Source of the DNA: Mycosphaerella arachidis
Taxonomy: Eukaryota > Ascomycota > Dothideomycetes > Mycosphaerellales > Mycosphaerellaceae
Direction of reading: 5' to 3'
Length of the DNA stretch: 64,000 nt
Assembly: GCA_001297265.1 (NCBI GenBank)
Contig: LIHB01000081.1
Coordinates: 60,329 to 124,328, forward strand
The notes under the pieces were generated by a model that was given only the letters and a program-made list of their open reading frames with translations, ran no database searches and had not been told where the DNA came from. Within the stretch, counting starts at the first letter, position 1. Each line of letters starts with the position of its first letter. This document shows positions 32,095 to 42,126 of the stretch, one piece after another. The position numbers and the translations under genes were made by a program.

Positions 32095-34390
32095 GAGCAA
32101 GAAGAACGACCGCCCTTGGCCCAATGTTTCTAAAGCAGACTTGACAGAGCAAGTCGCGATGGCTCCGCTGATAGGAGCATCCATGCCAGCCTGCCGCTAT
32201 TCTGAAGCTAATCACTGACAAAATTTGACTAGACCTTTGGGCCAAGGACAGTCGCCGGGAACAACTTTGAAAGATGACTCTATACCTCAATCCACGTCTC
32301 GTTCCAGACTTGGACGCTCATGATGTTCGATGACGAGTAAAAAGTGAGTGAGTACTCCCATCATTTCTGGAGAAGTTCTCAAGGATGCAAAAGACCAATC
32401 ACCCTTGGCACAGCAGCGGAGATCCAAACCACAAAGAGACGATGAAGGGGACTAAGCTTTCTATCTCACAGTTCACTGGCTGCCCATATCGGGTACGAAG
32501 ACACGACACATCTGCGACCAGACCTTTGTGCCAAGGCTGGTTGTCTCCGAGAATGTGATGAAAGTTGTATGTGGAGGTAAATTTGGCTGTCACATGCCAG
32601 TCAAGAAAGACAACATTCATTGGCTTTTGGAACTGACGAGGATGCAGAATGCAAGCATAAAGAACAAGCACCTTTGGCGCGACGACATGGCTCAAGATTC
32701 TCGCACGCACCTACGAAGGACGTGTTCGTATGGGAGCCGTCAATGTTGCCAGATGCAAGTCGAAGTTGACTGCGACTGAAACATCGCGCCAAGGATGGGT
32801 TTCGAAGATTGTCCTGATTCTAGTAGCTGATATAGAGTCACTTGAATGACCATATGTCAAAAGTATGTAGCGATTATGCTGATTCTTTTCGAAACGACTC
32901 ACCGCTGTCCTCACACGCACCAAAGAGAACCATCAGCCCTGGCCCGATGATGAGAGCTCACACATCAATCTTCGGCAGGCACGAGCACTGTTCGTGAAAG
33001 GCAGATTGCATGGGCTTCAGCACAGTCTCTCGACCTGACCATCGAGCTGAGGTTGATCGTCGACAGGAAGGGGGGTTGATACAAGGATATATAAGTGGAC
33101 GTGTTCGATATTTTGACGCTCCAGTTTGCGCCGGAAACACGAAGAAGAACGAGTTGCTGGATCAAGCCAATCACTGGAGCAACAAGCAAAAGAATAACCA
33201 CCCCTGGCATAACGATGTCGCTGAGACGTCTCCGCTCCTGGCAAACGATCGCAATGATCGTCGTCCAAGTGCGATGCTTACCGGACTCTTGTACATCAAC
33301 GACTGTGTGGCAGCAATGACCCAAACCATTGTGCTAAGGGTGACTGTCGAGAGGAAGCGAAAAGGGACGCCATTATATAGAATCAAAAGTCTGAGCTCAA
33401 TGCGAGCATCTGGTCATCTACCAAGTACCAAGTGTAATGTCAACAGCTGCGGCAAAAAAGGAAGAACCGCCCTCGGTACAAAAAGTCGCCGAGAGCATCC
33501 AGGCGTCTATACGATACGAATGTCGTGTGGACGTTGCAGGCCGCTCGGCCGCTGCTGGCGAATCCATCGAGGTAGATCGCGACTGACTTTACCACTGTGC
33601 TAAAGATGAACGTCGAGGTTGAAGAGTATCATAGTGATATATGTAACTAATAGTCATGTCACATGCTGGATGAACACTTGCTGGGCCAAAATGAGGATGT
33701 ATCGCAAGCATGATAGCTCTAAAAAAAAAGAAACGACCACCTATTTTGCACAAGCGTCGCCACCCACGCAGACCACAGGCCAACCCACAAATCCGAGAAC
33801 TCGTATACGCGCTGGAAACTGCCCAGTGACTATCGACTTTACTTGAGAGCGAGCATGATCGAATAGTCCATTGTGTCAGAGATGCATAGCTCCGCTGGTG
33901 AAATGTATAGGGAGAGATAATCACAGGCCATAGTCTTAGCTTTCACGTTGGTGGCGTGAAGAGGGAATAAAATGAACCACCATCCTCGGCACAGTGGTCA
34001 ATGCACCCACTGCACGACGCACCGAGTATATATGCTCATTACGTCGGCCTCAACAGATATATCTTCAAGGCCTTGGCAGAGTATCCCTTACATCATCGAC
34101 CAGACCAAGGTCCCAAAGATAATCATCTGAAGAGCACCCAATTGCTGGTGACATCTAGACTTCATCCACATGATCAAGCTCTCAAAGCTTGGCCTCACAA
34201 ATCGCAAGCATTGCAATGCAATGCAGGAAAGAACCACCATCGATACCACCAATGGTTGCAATGGCTACCAGCTATCGCCCAAGAAGCATTTGCTTCATGA
34301 ACGGTGCTGTCAAAACCATCTCCTGATCGAATATTGATATCGACTGGACCATTGTGCCAAGAGTAAGCGTCGAAAGTGGACGAAGTGCTT
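32095..34390. repeat. Array of nine degenerate ~265 bp units with paired inverted arms
   Basis: Two short motifs alternate nine times. Arm A (consensus near CACCCTTGGCACAA, often preceded by AAAGAACGAC) has cores starting at 32111, 32400, 32669, 32934, 33199, 33468, 33738, 33978 and 34236. Arm B (near ATTGTGCCAAGGGTG, close to the reverse complement of A) has cores at 32235, 32525, 32783, 33038, 33327, 33593, 33867, 34111 and 34349. A to B spacing is 105-133 bp and the unit length 238-290 bp. In unit 1, 32107-32127 pairs with 32234-32254 at about 18 of 21 positions. Between B and the next A several units carry a TATA-like word (33088, 33370, 33634). Stops interrupt every frame, so this is not an ordinary coding region. 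The positions are by eye and units 7-9 are weaker. Confidence 0.7.
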
Positions 34391-34528
34391 TCGGGATAGA
34401 TAGAGGTCACCGCGCACCAACACTCGCGATGAGTACAGGAGATTCCGCTGCCGGTCAGTCGGCCATTAGATGAGCGCATCAGCCCCAGGCACTGTGTATT
34501 TAGCGAGGCGCTCTCGCCGCTCCGGAAT

Positions 34529-36267
34529 CTACAAAACCTCCGACCGCCTCTTCCTCGCCTCCTTCTGCTTCCACTCCGACAGCCACTCCTGTACAGCCTG
34601 CAATTCCTTCGACTTCACATCCTTGATCCGTTGCGGCGGCAAAGTGGCAGTAGTCTCATTCGGCAGCAATCCATTCTCGTCCCAATGATGCACCGCCTCG
34701 GAAATCAAGATGAAAGGCTCCGACGTAGTGCTCTCCCTGTCCTTCGCGCCAAACTCGAAAGCATGAGGAGTAGCCGGCTTCCAGGGGTCCCATTCACCAT
34801 CAATAATCGCCAGGCGTGGGTAGGAAATGTTGTAACCTCCATACTTGTTGACTATTGAGGTATCTGCTGGGGCTGTGATGTTGAACGCTGCGCGGCAGAT
34901 GAGGCTTTGGTACTCGACGGTGAGTAGCCGGGAGACGATGGGATCGCCGTATTCTGCGGGTGTGTTGCCGGTTTGGAGGAACCCCCATTCGGTGCAGTAT
35001 TGATATGGCCAGGATTTGTAGCTGGCTTCGTCGACGCCGGTGAGGTCGTAGTAGGATTGATCGTAGTGACCATAGCATGCTTCTGCGCTTGCATCACAGG
35101 CAGAGTTGATGGACTCGTTGAAGTAGCCGATCATGTTTAGCATGGCGGTCTCAAGGGACTTGTTAGTGCCTGCTCCGCTCTCCTGGATCAGATGGCTGAC
35201 GTTCTGGCGCCTGGACTCCAGGTTAGGATACAGAGCTTGCGTGGAAGTGATCTTGTCACAGTATTGGTAAAAAGCATCGCTGGACACTTCTGGGTCCCAG
35301 TTCAGATCCTGCCAAGTCGTGATGGAATTGGTCAGGTAGTTGGCGAAGTCAGTGTCATGCTGCAGACCCGCCACACCGAATGCTGCTTTGAGTTGTGTGG
35401 ACAGATCAGTGGTGTTTTTCCCTATCAGGATGCCGTCCACGACCTTAATCAGAGCCCGCTGAGTTGCAATACAGTCCTGTGGGGCGTGCTCAATGATTGG
35501 TTGCCAATACTGCCAATAGTCCCAGATAGCCTCCGTCACACCAGAGCTTGAGATTGCTCCCCAGTACACATCTGGATACTGCTTGCGCAGGAATGCGACA
35601 AAGGCGCCGGCGTACGAACCACCATAGGCAATCCAGGGAACGTTGCCGCTTGTCAGGTTGCCGGTAACATTAGGGAACTGAACGTTCTGCGCGAAGTAAG
35701 CCATGTCGGCCAGGGCTTGTTCCGTGGTCAAGAAACGCAGGTTCTCGGTGGTCAGGTTGTTAACTGGAAACGAATTGCCATAGTATCGGTGTTCCAAGAT
35801 GACACCAAGGCCGTTTGTTGCGTTTATGATCTGCGAGACGATACCGTTATGGAGAAAGGAAAGTCTCTCCGTGCCAGGGCCCTCTCCAGATTGCAGGACG
35901 AAGACTGGGCCGCCTGGTTGGTAGTACTGAGCGTCGAACCAGTAGCGGAGTTTGAAAGTAGTACTGTCGTGTGGCTCATACTTGGTCTCGTTGTGGAAAT
36001 GGTCGACAGGTACTTCTAGTACATGCTCGGGGTAAAGCTTGATCAATGTGGGCAAATCCGTGCGCTTCTCAAGTGCCGCGGCAGTGCGTTTGTGCTCGGC
36101 CTAGAAATATATTCAATCAGTAAAGTGTACTGGTGTGATCGACTCATGTGTTCAGTAGAACGCACCTCTTCCCGTGCCAGATGTATGCTGTGTTTCTCTC
36201 CTAGTCGAACATCAAATGCGGATACTGCCACCGCGGCCCCGGCCAACCAATGTAATATCGGCGCCAT
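34529..36267 (-). CDS. Secreted S28-family serine peptidase
   Basis: Exon 1 (36267-36166) and exon 2 (36100-34529) join in phase 0 across a 65 nt intron (GTGCGT..TTCTAG), giving 557 aa. The N-terminus is a signal peptide (ILHWLAGAAVAVSA). A Kex2-type site LEKR at residues 44-47, close to the new N-terminus of the mature chain, suggests a short propeptide. The catalytic domain has the S28 nucleophile in AYGGSYAG (Ser near 196), the charge-relay Asp in IDGEWDPW and His in EAVHHWDEN. The family cleaves after proline (Pro-X carboxypeptidase, fungal acid prolyl endopeptidase). Several NXT/NXS sites fit secretion. Without exon 1 there is no ATG or signal peptide. Confidence 0.92.
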
Positions 36268-36824
36268 GGTTGGGAAGCGTATGGTACGTGGCCAGCTTAC
36301 CTAGGCACAACCGTACAACGCAGAATCATTAGTGTTCGCGAGGACAGGCACGTCTTATGCCAGAATTGCTGATGATGATCTATCGCGGGTACGAGTCCAA
36401 ACAGGAAGGTGACATTGCGAATTCCTCCGTGGCACCATCTTCCTGCCTCAGAAGCTTGCACTTACACCACCACGCCTTGATCGACGAAGCGCCAGCCATG
36501 TCTCGGATACGATCTTTTACTGTACCCGCAGCGTGTGCCTCTAGTGCTGACGATATGCACCAGGTGTACACTGTACAGTACTGTAGCAGATGCCTCGCTA
36601 CATCCCCTCCCACCAATTCGCCGATATCCCCCTAGCTGCATATGATATCTCAATCAAATCCCACCTGGGCATCAAGATCGAGAACTCAATTTTGACCGCT
36701 TTGAGGTGGCCTTACAGGCCGCTCGAGTACTCGCGCGCATCGAGGCTAAAACCTCTGCCCTCGTACGTCGCTCCAGGCTAAGTAAACATAGGATCGGGCG
36801 TTCCGAGGTACGAGCTAGAGTGTA
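36268..36824. other. 5' flank of the S28 gene
   Basis: 557 bp upstream of the peptidase. It includes the palindromic string GTGTACACTGTACAGTACTGTA near 36563-36584, but no supported gene. Its right edge is the TA target site of the first Tc1/mariner element. Confidence 0.4.
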
Positions 36825-37313
36825 CAGCCCAGTGCAGAGTTCTTACAACCCCTGCACCTACGCTTTACTCAATTGGGTCATATTGTGTCCATCTTAGAAG
36901 GTGTTGCTACCCTTCTATCTCATCAACTACCTTACACACGCGTTGCAATGGCCCGTGGGCGCTTGTTTACTGAATTCGAGAAGGGCCAGATGTGGTCACT
37001 TCATAAATACGCCCATTGGCCATTGCAGCGCATCGCAGACGCCCTTGCTACCAACAAAGGAGCCGTCTCTTCAGTGATCTCACGACTTGAACGAGAGCCC
37101 CATACACCTAGGAATCGAGGCCCAGCACCTGTAATCAACACCTCGAAGCGACGACGTCTTGTCAAGAGAGCCACTACTGATGCTGCTAGCCGCCGCATGC
37201 GATAGCCAACAATGGAGGCCATTCTCACTGGTGAGATACACCAAGCAGTGGAGCATCCTTCCTAATAGGGTATAGTGTAAATACAAGGGTTGTAAGAACT
37301 CTGCACCATCCTG
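36825..37313 (+). mobile_element. Internally deleted Tc1/mariner-type element, copy 1
   Basis: 489 bp flanked by TA dinucleotides (36823-36824 and 37314-37315). Terminal inverted repeats are CAGCCCAGTGCAGAGTTCTT.. at the left and, reverse complemented, CAGGATGGTGCAGAGTTCTT.. at the right, about 24 of 28 identical. Inside, a plus-strand frame from 36948 encodes the N-terminal helix-turn-helix of a transposase (RGRLFTEFEKGQMWSLHKYA, then WPLQRIADALATNKGAVSSV) and stops at about 37205; the DDE catalytic part is absent. It cannot mobilise itself. Related to copy 2 at 37557. Confidence 0.85.
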
Positions 37314-37556
37314 TACGAGCCCATCAATCGGTATCCGCTGGGGAAAACGCGGCGAACTGGGGGAAGGGGAAGTACGAAGGCAGCAGATGACAAAACAGTC
37401 AAGTTGCAGTAAGCATTGTCAAGCTTCCCTACAAGTTTTCCCCCCATCTGATGCACGGTCTCACCTAACACCACACTTTCACTAAACTTAGGTATCTATA
37501 GTGCTCAATACGGACGACCGGCTCCAAATAGCAACACTATGTTCCACAAGTAGGTA

Positions 37557-37843
37557 CAGTCTACTGCAGAGTTTTTGCAACCCCTGTATTCAAGCTTTCC
37601 CCTATTGGGCTATCACTTGTTCATTCTCAAGGTGTTGCTATCCCTATATTATATCGCATACCTTAGCAACTACCTCTCTATATGGCTTGTGGGCGCGACT
37701 TTACTGATTTTAACAAGGGCCAGATATGGGCACTACACAAGCACGCCCACTGGCCATTGCAGCGCATTGCGGACGCCCTCCAGACGATAGCCTGATACAG
37801 TAAAGCGTCAATACAGGGGTTGCAAAATTCTTGCACTGCACTG
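37557..37843 (+). mobile_element. Internally deleted Tc1/mariner-type element, copy 2
   Basis: 287 bp flanked by TA dinucleotides (37555-37556 and 37844-37845). Ends are CAGTCTACTGCAGAGTTTTT.. and, reverse complemented, CAGTGCAGTGCAAGAATTTT... A short plus frame from 37682 (ACGRDFTDFNKGQIWALHKH, then WPLQRIADAL) matches the transposase start in copy 1, then the element jumps to the right terminus. The shared subterminal words (AAGGTGTTGCTA) confirm that it is the same family with a larger deletion. The sequence between the two copies, 37314-37554, holds no gene. Confidence 0.85.
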
Positions 37844-38163
37844 TATTCTACTAGGGGACATCGGTATTTTACTGGGGAGGCTATTTTTGAGTGTTGCGCA
37901 AATGTCAAAAGCGGTCGCCCGTAGCTCATCAAGTCTTTATTTGGGTCACCTGGAAAACAGTTGGCTTTTGATTAGACTGTGCGGCAGATATGGGGAGGAC
38001 ATACGGAGGTAGAGCTACGCAGCCGCAACTCCAGCAGGGCATCAGCATTACAAGCTGTACACTACATTGTACACAAACTTCTGAGACGGCGCGTCTCATA
38101 GAATGAATCGCCGTGTCAACGCTGCGGATAATGAGATATCGTGCGTGAGGCGAGGCGAGTGCA
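37844..38163. promoter_or_regulatory. Upstream region of SEC10
   Basis: 320 bp between the second mariner relic and the SEC10 start codon. The SEC10 promoter must lie here, so the transposon is inserted close to it. No clear motif is visible. Confidence 0.45.
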
Positions 38164-40809
38164 ATGGCGCGCGTAGGCAGCCCAGAAACTGCGTCCATCC
38201 TGTCCTCGCGACCTGCGACGTTGCAGTCCGTTCGCGGGCTGCACAACCACGTCTTCACCCTTGAGAGCTTCAGTAGCAAGGACTTCATCGTCAAAGACTT
38301 CGTCGAATCACTCTCCGAGACTGGCGGATCTGGTCGCCGATCTGCACCAACCTCCGGACCGAACGCGCAGTCCAGCCAGGCATTCGACCCCAAACCACTG
38401 ATCCGGACGTTCGAGCACGCACTGAGCAGGCTCAAGACCCTCAGCGAAGACCTGCAGGAGCGCGAGAACGAGCTCACGAATGGCGTGAGGAAGGCAGAGG
38501 CCCAGCACAATGCGAACATCAAGGGACGAGAGCGCGAGCTGGAGCGCGCAATTGGTTCCTTCCACCGGCTAGAGAGTGCATTGGATGGAGATGGCGACCA
38601 GGGCGGTAATGCTGCGATGCGAATAGGCGAACGATTAGAAGAGCTGGACAGACAGCGACAACGAGCCCAAGATGCAAAGTTCATACTACAGTGCTGGCTG
38701 GAGGTCAGTGAACGAGGAGACTTGTCGGCTCTGGACGACGTGAGGAAGATGGGCGGAGGTGAGGGGAAAGTCAGATGCGCTCATATCGCACGACAGCTGC
38801 TTAAGATATCCCAAAGATTGGACGGCGGAGCTGATCTTTCGCCAAAGACGAATGGCGGGGTACACTTTGGGAATGGGGTGAATGGTAGTAACGGCGACGA
38901 AACAGACTCGCCTCATGGGACCTTACGAAAGCACAAGGGTGGCAAGCAGCCGCGAGAGATTATCGAAAAGTTCTTGGAAATGCTGGAAAAGGACCTCCTC
39001 ATATCGTTCGATGAGTTCTACCGGAGACAGAACTTTGACGGCATGCGAGAATGCGCGGTCGCGTTGCAGGACTTTGGTGATGGCAACTCAGTCATATCGC
39101 TCTTCGTTAACCAGCATCAGTTCTTCATCGATAGATCACAGCTTATGACAGATGAGCTGACCATGGACAACGAATCTCTTGACCGCCAGGCAGATCCCGA
39201 TACAGAGCCACCGGGTGTGGAACCCAGTCTGCAATCGCTGGTCGATGAGGTTCGGGTCGTTGTACAGGAGGAGAGCTTCATCATCAAGCGTGCATTCCCT
39301 TACTTTGAGGATGTGCTAGCACGCTTTGTACAGCGTGTTTTCCAGCAGTCCATACAACAGCGGTTGGAGATGGTGCTTGAAAAAGCGGACAGCATATCTT
39401 CGCTTGCCTTTCTGCGATCACTGCAGGCGTCGAGATCATATATTGCAGCACTCGTTGAGGACTTCAAATCACATGGTCTGACAGAACATCCAGAGCCGGC
39501 GTCATCAACGACAGCTTCGGTACTGGACCAACAACTGGATGAGCTCTTTGTGCCATACTTCACTGGAACTAGCTATATCGAAAGAGAGAAGCGAAATCTT
39601 GGAGAACTGTTCGAAGGTCTACTATTCAAGTTCACACTGTATCACTCGCGAAGGCGAAACGTCAAGACACAGACACACACATACCTGGGAGCGATCTCAG
39701 CGCGTAGCAAAGAGTTCATCAGCAGTGCACGAGACGCTTATATGGAGCGCCTGGACAGCACAGACTTGCAAGCCGGCCAGAAGCAAATGCTATTGCGAAT
39801 TGCTGGTCTGCATAACACCAAAGACCAGGCTAATGCCAACGAGATCGACGTGACAGATGAAGATGGCCAACTGAGCTTGTCCTTCACAAAGCGTATGCTG
39901 AAATGGCTTGCAGAAGGCGTTGGACGAGGCCTTGAACTAGCAGGTGGCGGTAGCGAAACACCAAAGGAAATACGAGAGCTGCTAAATCTCCTGATCTCGT
40001 ACATGGGCGAGGTCTATCTCGAGACTGCACTCGATGCTGCTATCGATTCTGCGACAGCTGCTGAGTCCAACACGAAGACGGAGCCGGACCTGAGCTACAT
40101 CACAGACCTTCGAAGCGCAGTCAGCGTGCTGCATTTCATGCTCACAACGATTCAAATGCTGTTGCTTCCATTAGCAGCCAGCAACCTGACAATTCGACGA
40201 GATCTGGAGAAACAGACGAACAACTTCGTTGACCGCATGGAGGGCAAAGTCGACACTGTCCTCCAGAAGACGATCGACGCCGCTCTTGCCTGGGTCGCGA
40301 AGCTTCTATCCAACCAGAAGAAGACAGACTTCAAGCCCAAGGACGACCACACCCTCCAGCTCGATCAGCTGCAGACCTCAACATGTCAAGCCATCTTCAC
40401 CTTCCTCGACCGCCTCCAGTCCCGCGCAGAAGTCGCTCTCTCCGGACGCGTCCTTGAATCCTTCTCCCTCGAGCTCGCCATCGGTCTACGAACACTTCTT
40501 CTCCAACACTTCAAGTCATATCAGGTCTCCCTCACCGGAGCGCTCGTGGTATCGAAGGACATCACGAAGTATATTGAGCTCCTGAAGACATGGGAATTAC
40601 CTCCATCATTCGATCCCAGTCTCGAGGTGATGACAGAGATTGCGAACCTCTTCGTTATCGGTCCAGAGGCTTTGCGGGATCGTCTGAGGAATCTTGGGTC
40701 TGGAGCAGGTGGACTGCAGGGCGTGGAGAAGGCGGATTTGAGGCCGTATGTACTGCGCAGGGAGGATAGTAATAGTGTGGGGGTGCAGGCTGTTCTGAAC
40801 GCATTGTAA
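38164..40809 (+). CDS. SEC10: Exocyst complex subunit Sec10
   Basis: Intronless, 881 aa, the usual length. The N-terminal segment FTLESFSSKDFIVKDFVESL and FDPKPLIRTFEHALSRLKTL match the conserved start of Sec10, followed by a coiled coil (residues ~95-175, ERENELTNGVRKAEAQHNAN and ERLEELDRQRQRAQDAKFIL) and the helical CATCHR-type rods. Sec10 links Sec15 to the other exocyst subunits and helps tether secretory vesicles to the plasma membrane at growth sites, which in hyphae means the tip. A low-complexity Asn/Gly insertion lies near residue 230 (NGGVHFGNGVNGSNGD). It lies 420 bp upstream of USE1, another vesicle-fusion factor, in the same orientation; I draw no operon-like conclusion. Confidence 0.94.
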   Translation: MARVGSPETASILSSRPATLQSVRGLHNHVFTLESFSSKDFIVKDFVESLSETGGSGRRSAPTSGPNAQSSQAFDPKPLIRTFEHALSRLKTLSEDLQERENELTNGVRKAEAQHNANIKGRERELERAIGSFHRLESALDGDGDQGGNAAMRIGERLEELDRQRQRAQDAKFILQCWLEVSERGDLSALDDVRKMGGGEGKVRCAHIARQLLKISQRLDGGADLSPKTNGGVHFGNGVNGSNGDETDSPHGTLRKHKGGKQPREIIEKFLEMLEKDLLISFDEFYRRQNFDGMRECAVALQDFGDGNSVISLFVNQHQFFIDRSQLMTDELTMDNESLDRQADPDTEPPGVEPSLQSLVDEVRVVVQEESFIIKRAFPYFEDVLARFVQRVFQQSIQQRLEMVLEKADSISSLAFLRSLQASRSYIAALVEDFKSHGLTEHPEPASSTTASVLDQQLDELFVPYFTGTSYIEREKRNLGELFEGLLFKFTLYHSRRRNVKTQTHTYLGAISARSKEFISSARDAYMERLDSTDLQAGQKQMLLRIAGLHNTKDQANANEIDVTDEDGQLSLSFTKRMLKWLAEGVGRGLELAGGGSETPKEIRELLNLLISYMGEVYLETALDAAIDSATAAESNTKTEPDLSYITDLRSAVSVLHFMLTTIQMLLLPLAASNLTIRRDLEKQTNNFVDRMEGKVDTVLQKTIDAALAWVAKLLSNQKKTDFKPKDDHTLQLDQLQTSTCQAIFTFLDRLQSRAEVALSGRVLESFSLELAIGLRTLLLQHFKSYQVSLTGALVVSKDITKYIELLKTWELPPSFDPSLEVMTEIANLFVIGPEALRDRLRNLGSGAGGLQGVEKADLRPYVLRREDSNSVGVQAVLNAL

Positions 40810-41229
40810 TGCCTAGAACAATGTAGCGCCCCGAGAATTGCAGTACTGCGGAGCGCTTGACGCTGTAGAGGAGTAGCAGAGGCACATTCAATGCCGAGAA
40901 TGATAAGGTCAAGCTGAGAGCCTTTATGGCGGCTTGATGATGTGGACTACAGAACACCTCTTGGAGGTCATGTAGGCGTGTGTAGGCAACCGAAGCTACG
41001 ACAGCATTATATTGATACCACTGTCGGCTCGCACATTGTCCTCTTCCTTTCACTCCTTGTTTTCCATATTGAATCGTTAACCACACTCCTGCCACGTTGA
41101 AGAAGTGGAGCTCGGAGTTGTGCCGAGCCTGGTCCACAGCACTGGGGTTCCGACGTCACATCTCGAGGCTATTGCCAGAATGCATGTGAACGTAGCAACA
41201 ACACAACTCGCACAACGATAAACACTACG
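40810..41229. promoter_or_regulatory. SEC10-USE1 intergenic region
   Basis: 420 bp between two plus-strand genes, holding the SEC10 3' end and USE1 promoter. Nothing else is recognised. Confidence 0.4.
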
Positions 41230-42105
41230 ATGGCTTCAGCAACGCCTGTCCAGCTCAATCGCCTCCTCGCACGCCTCGAGCACACTTTACTCACAGCCAA
41301 CGGCGATCCACATCTACAACACTCTCAGTACGAACGAAGTCGCGTCGGCGCCCACATCGAACATGCACGCGCTATGCTTTTGACGCTCGAGAAGCAATCT
41401 GCGACAGTCCGAGGACACACGCAACGCCAGCAGATGCACGCAGACCTTCAAACAAAACGCGACCTGCTTAAGCGACTCAACACACGACTACGCGAACTCA
41501 GCGACGCAGCATTAGAGTCTGACGATGACGACGAAGACGAAGACGACGGAGAAGGCGAGAACATCCTCAACGCCTACGACCCCAAACGAAAGGACACAGA
41601 GGCAGGCCTCGAATCTGGCACACCGCAAGAACCCCGAATCGACGAAGAACAACGAGCAGAACTCCGCTCCCGCAAACCCGCCCTTCAAGCAACCGACAAC
41701 CGCACCGCCGCCTCCACCACCGCTCGTGAACAACTCTTCGCCGGCAAGTCAAAAGAAACCACCGAGCACTCCTCAATGCAACAGACAGAATCTATCATGT
41801 CGCACAACCGCACCGAGCAAGAGGCGCTCACAAACGGGCTCTTAGGCTTAGCCCGAGCGCTAAAAGAGAGCTCATTACAGTTTGGAGCGAGTCTGGAGGC
41901 GGACAAGGAGGTTACGAAGAGGGCGGAGGGGGCGCTGGATAAGGGACAGCAGAGTATGGAGGCGGCGCAGAGTAAGATGGGGGTTTTGAGAAGGATGAGT
42001 GAGGGGCAGGGGTGGATTGGGAGAATGAAGCTTTATGCTATGATATTTGGGCTTTGGGTTGCGTGCTTTCTTTTGGTGTTTGTGGGGCCGAAAATTAGAT
42101 TCTGA
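41230..42105 (+). CDS. USE1: ER SNARE Use1
   Basis: Intronless, 291 aa. The N-terminal helical region (residues 1-95) is followed by an acidic linker (DDDDEDEDDGEGEN, about 97-110), a Pro/Arg-rich stretch, then the SNARE-like helix (SHNRTEQEALTNGLLGLARA, then LKESSLQFGASLEADKEV), and a C-terminal tail anchor (MKLYAMIFGLWVACFLLVFV, residues ~265-285). This order is that of Use1/Slt1, a Q-SNARE of the ER that works with Sec20, Ufe1 and Sec22 in fusing COPI vesicles returning from the Golgi. Sequence identity is low in this family, so the call rests on the SNARE block plus the tail anchor. Codon GC drops near the 3' end. Confidence 0.85.
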   Translation: MASATPVQLNRLLARLEHTLLTANGDPHLQHSQYERSRVGAHIEHARAMLLTLEKQSATVRGHTQRQQMHADLQTKRDLLKRLNTRLRELSDAALESDDDDEDEDDGEGENILNAYDPKRKDTEAGLESGTPQEPRIDEEQRAELRSRKPALQATDNRTAASTTAREQLFAGKSKETTEHSSMQQTESIMSHNRTEQEALTNGLLGLARALKESSLQFGASLEADKEVTKRAEGALDKGQQSMEAAQSKMGVLRRMSEGQGWIGRMKLYAMIFGLWVACFLLVFVGPKIRF

Positions 42106-42126
42106 GATGCGCGGATGGTTTTCGTG

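Noticed and set aside
33010..33603. 197-codon open frame inside the tandem array
   Set aside because: It spans several units with no conserved start or stop relative to the units, and neighbouring units are closed in the same frame; treated as chance.
32095..34390. CRISPR-like array
   Set aside because: Units are ~265 bp, degenerate, with inverted arms, and the organism is a eukaryote; no short identical repeats with unique spacers.
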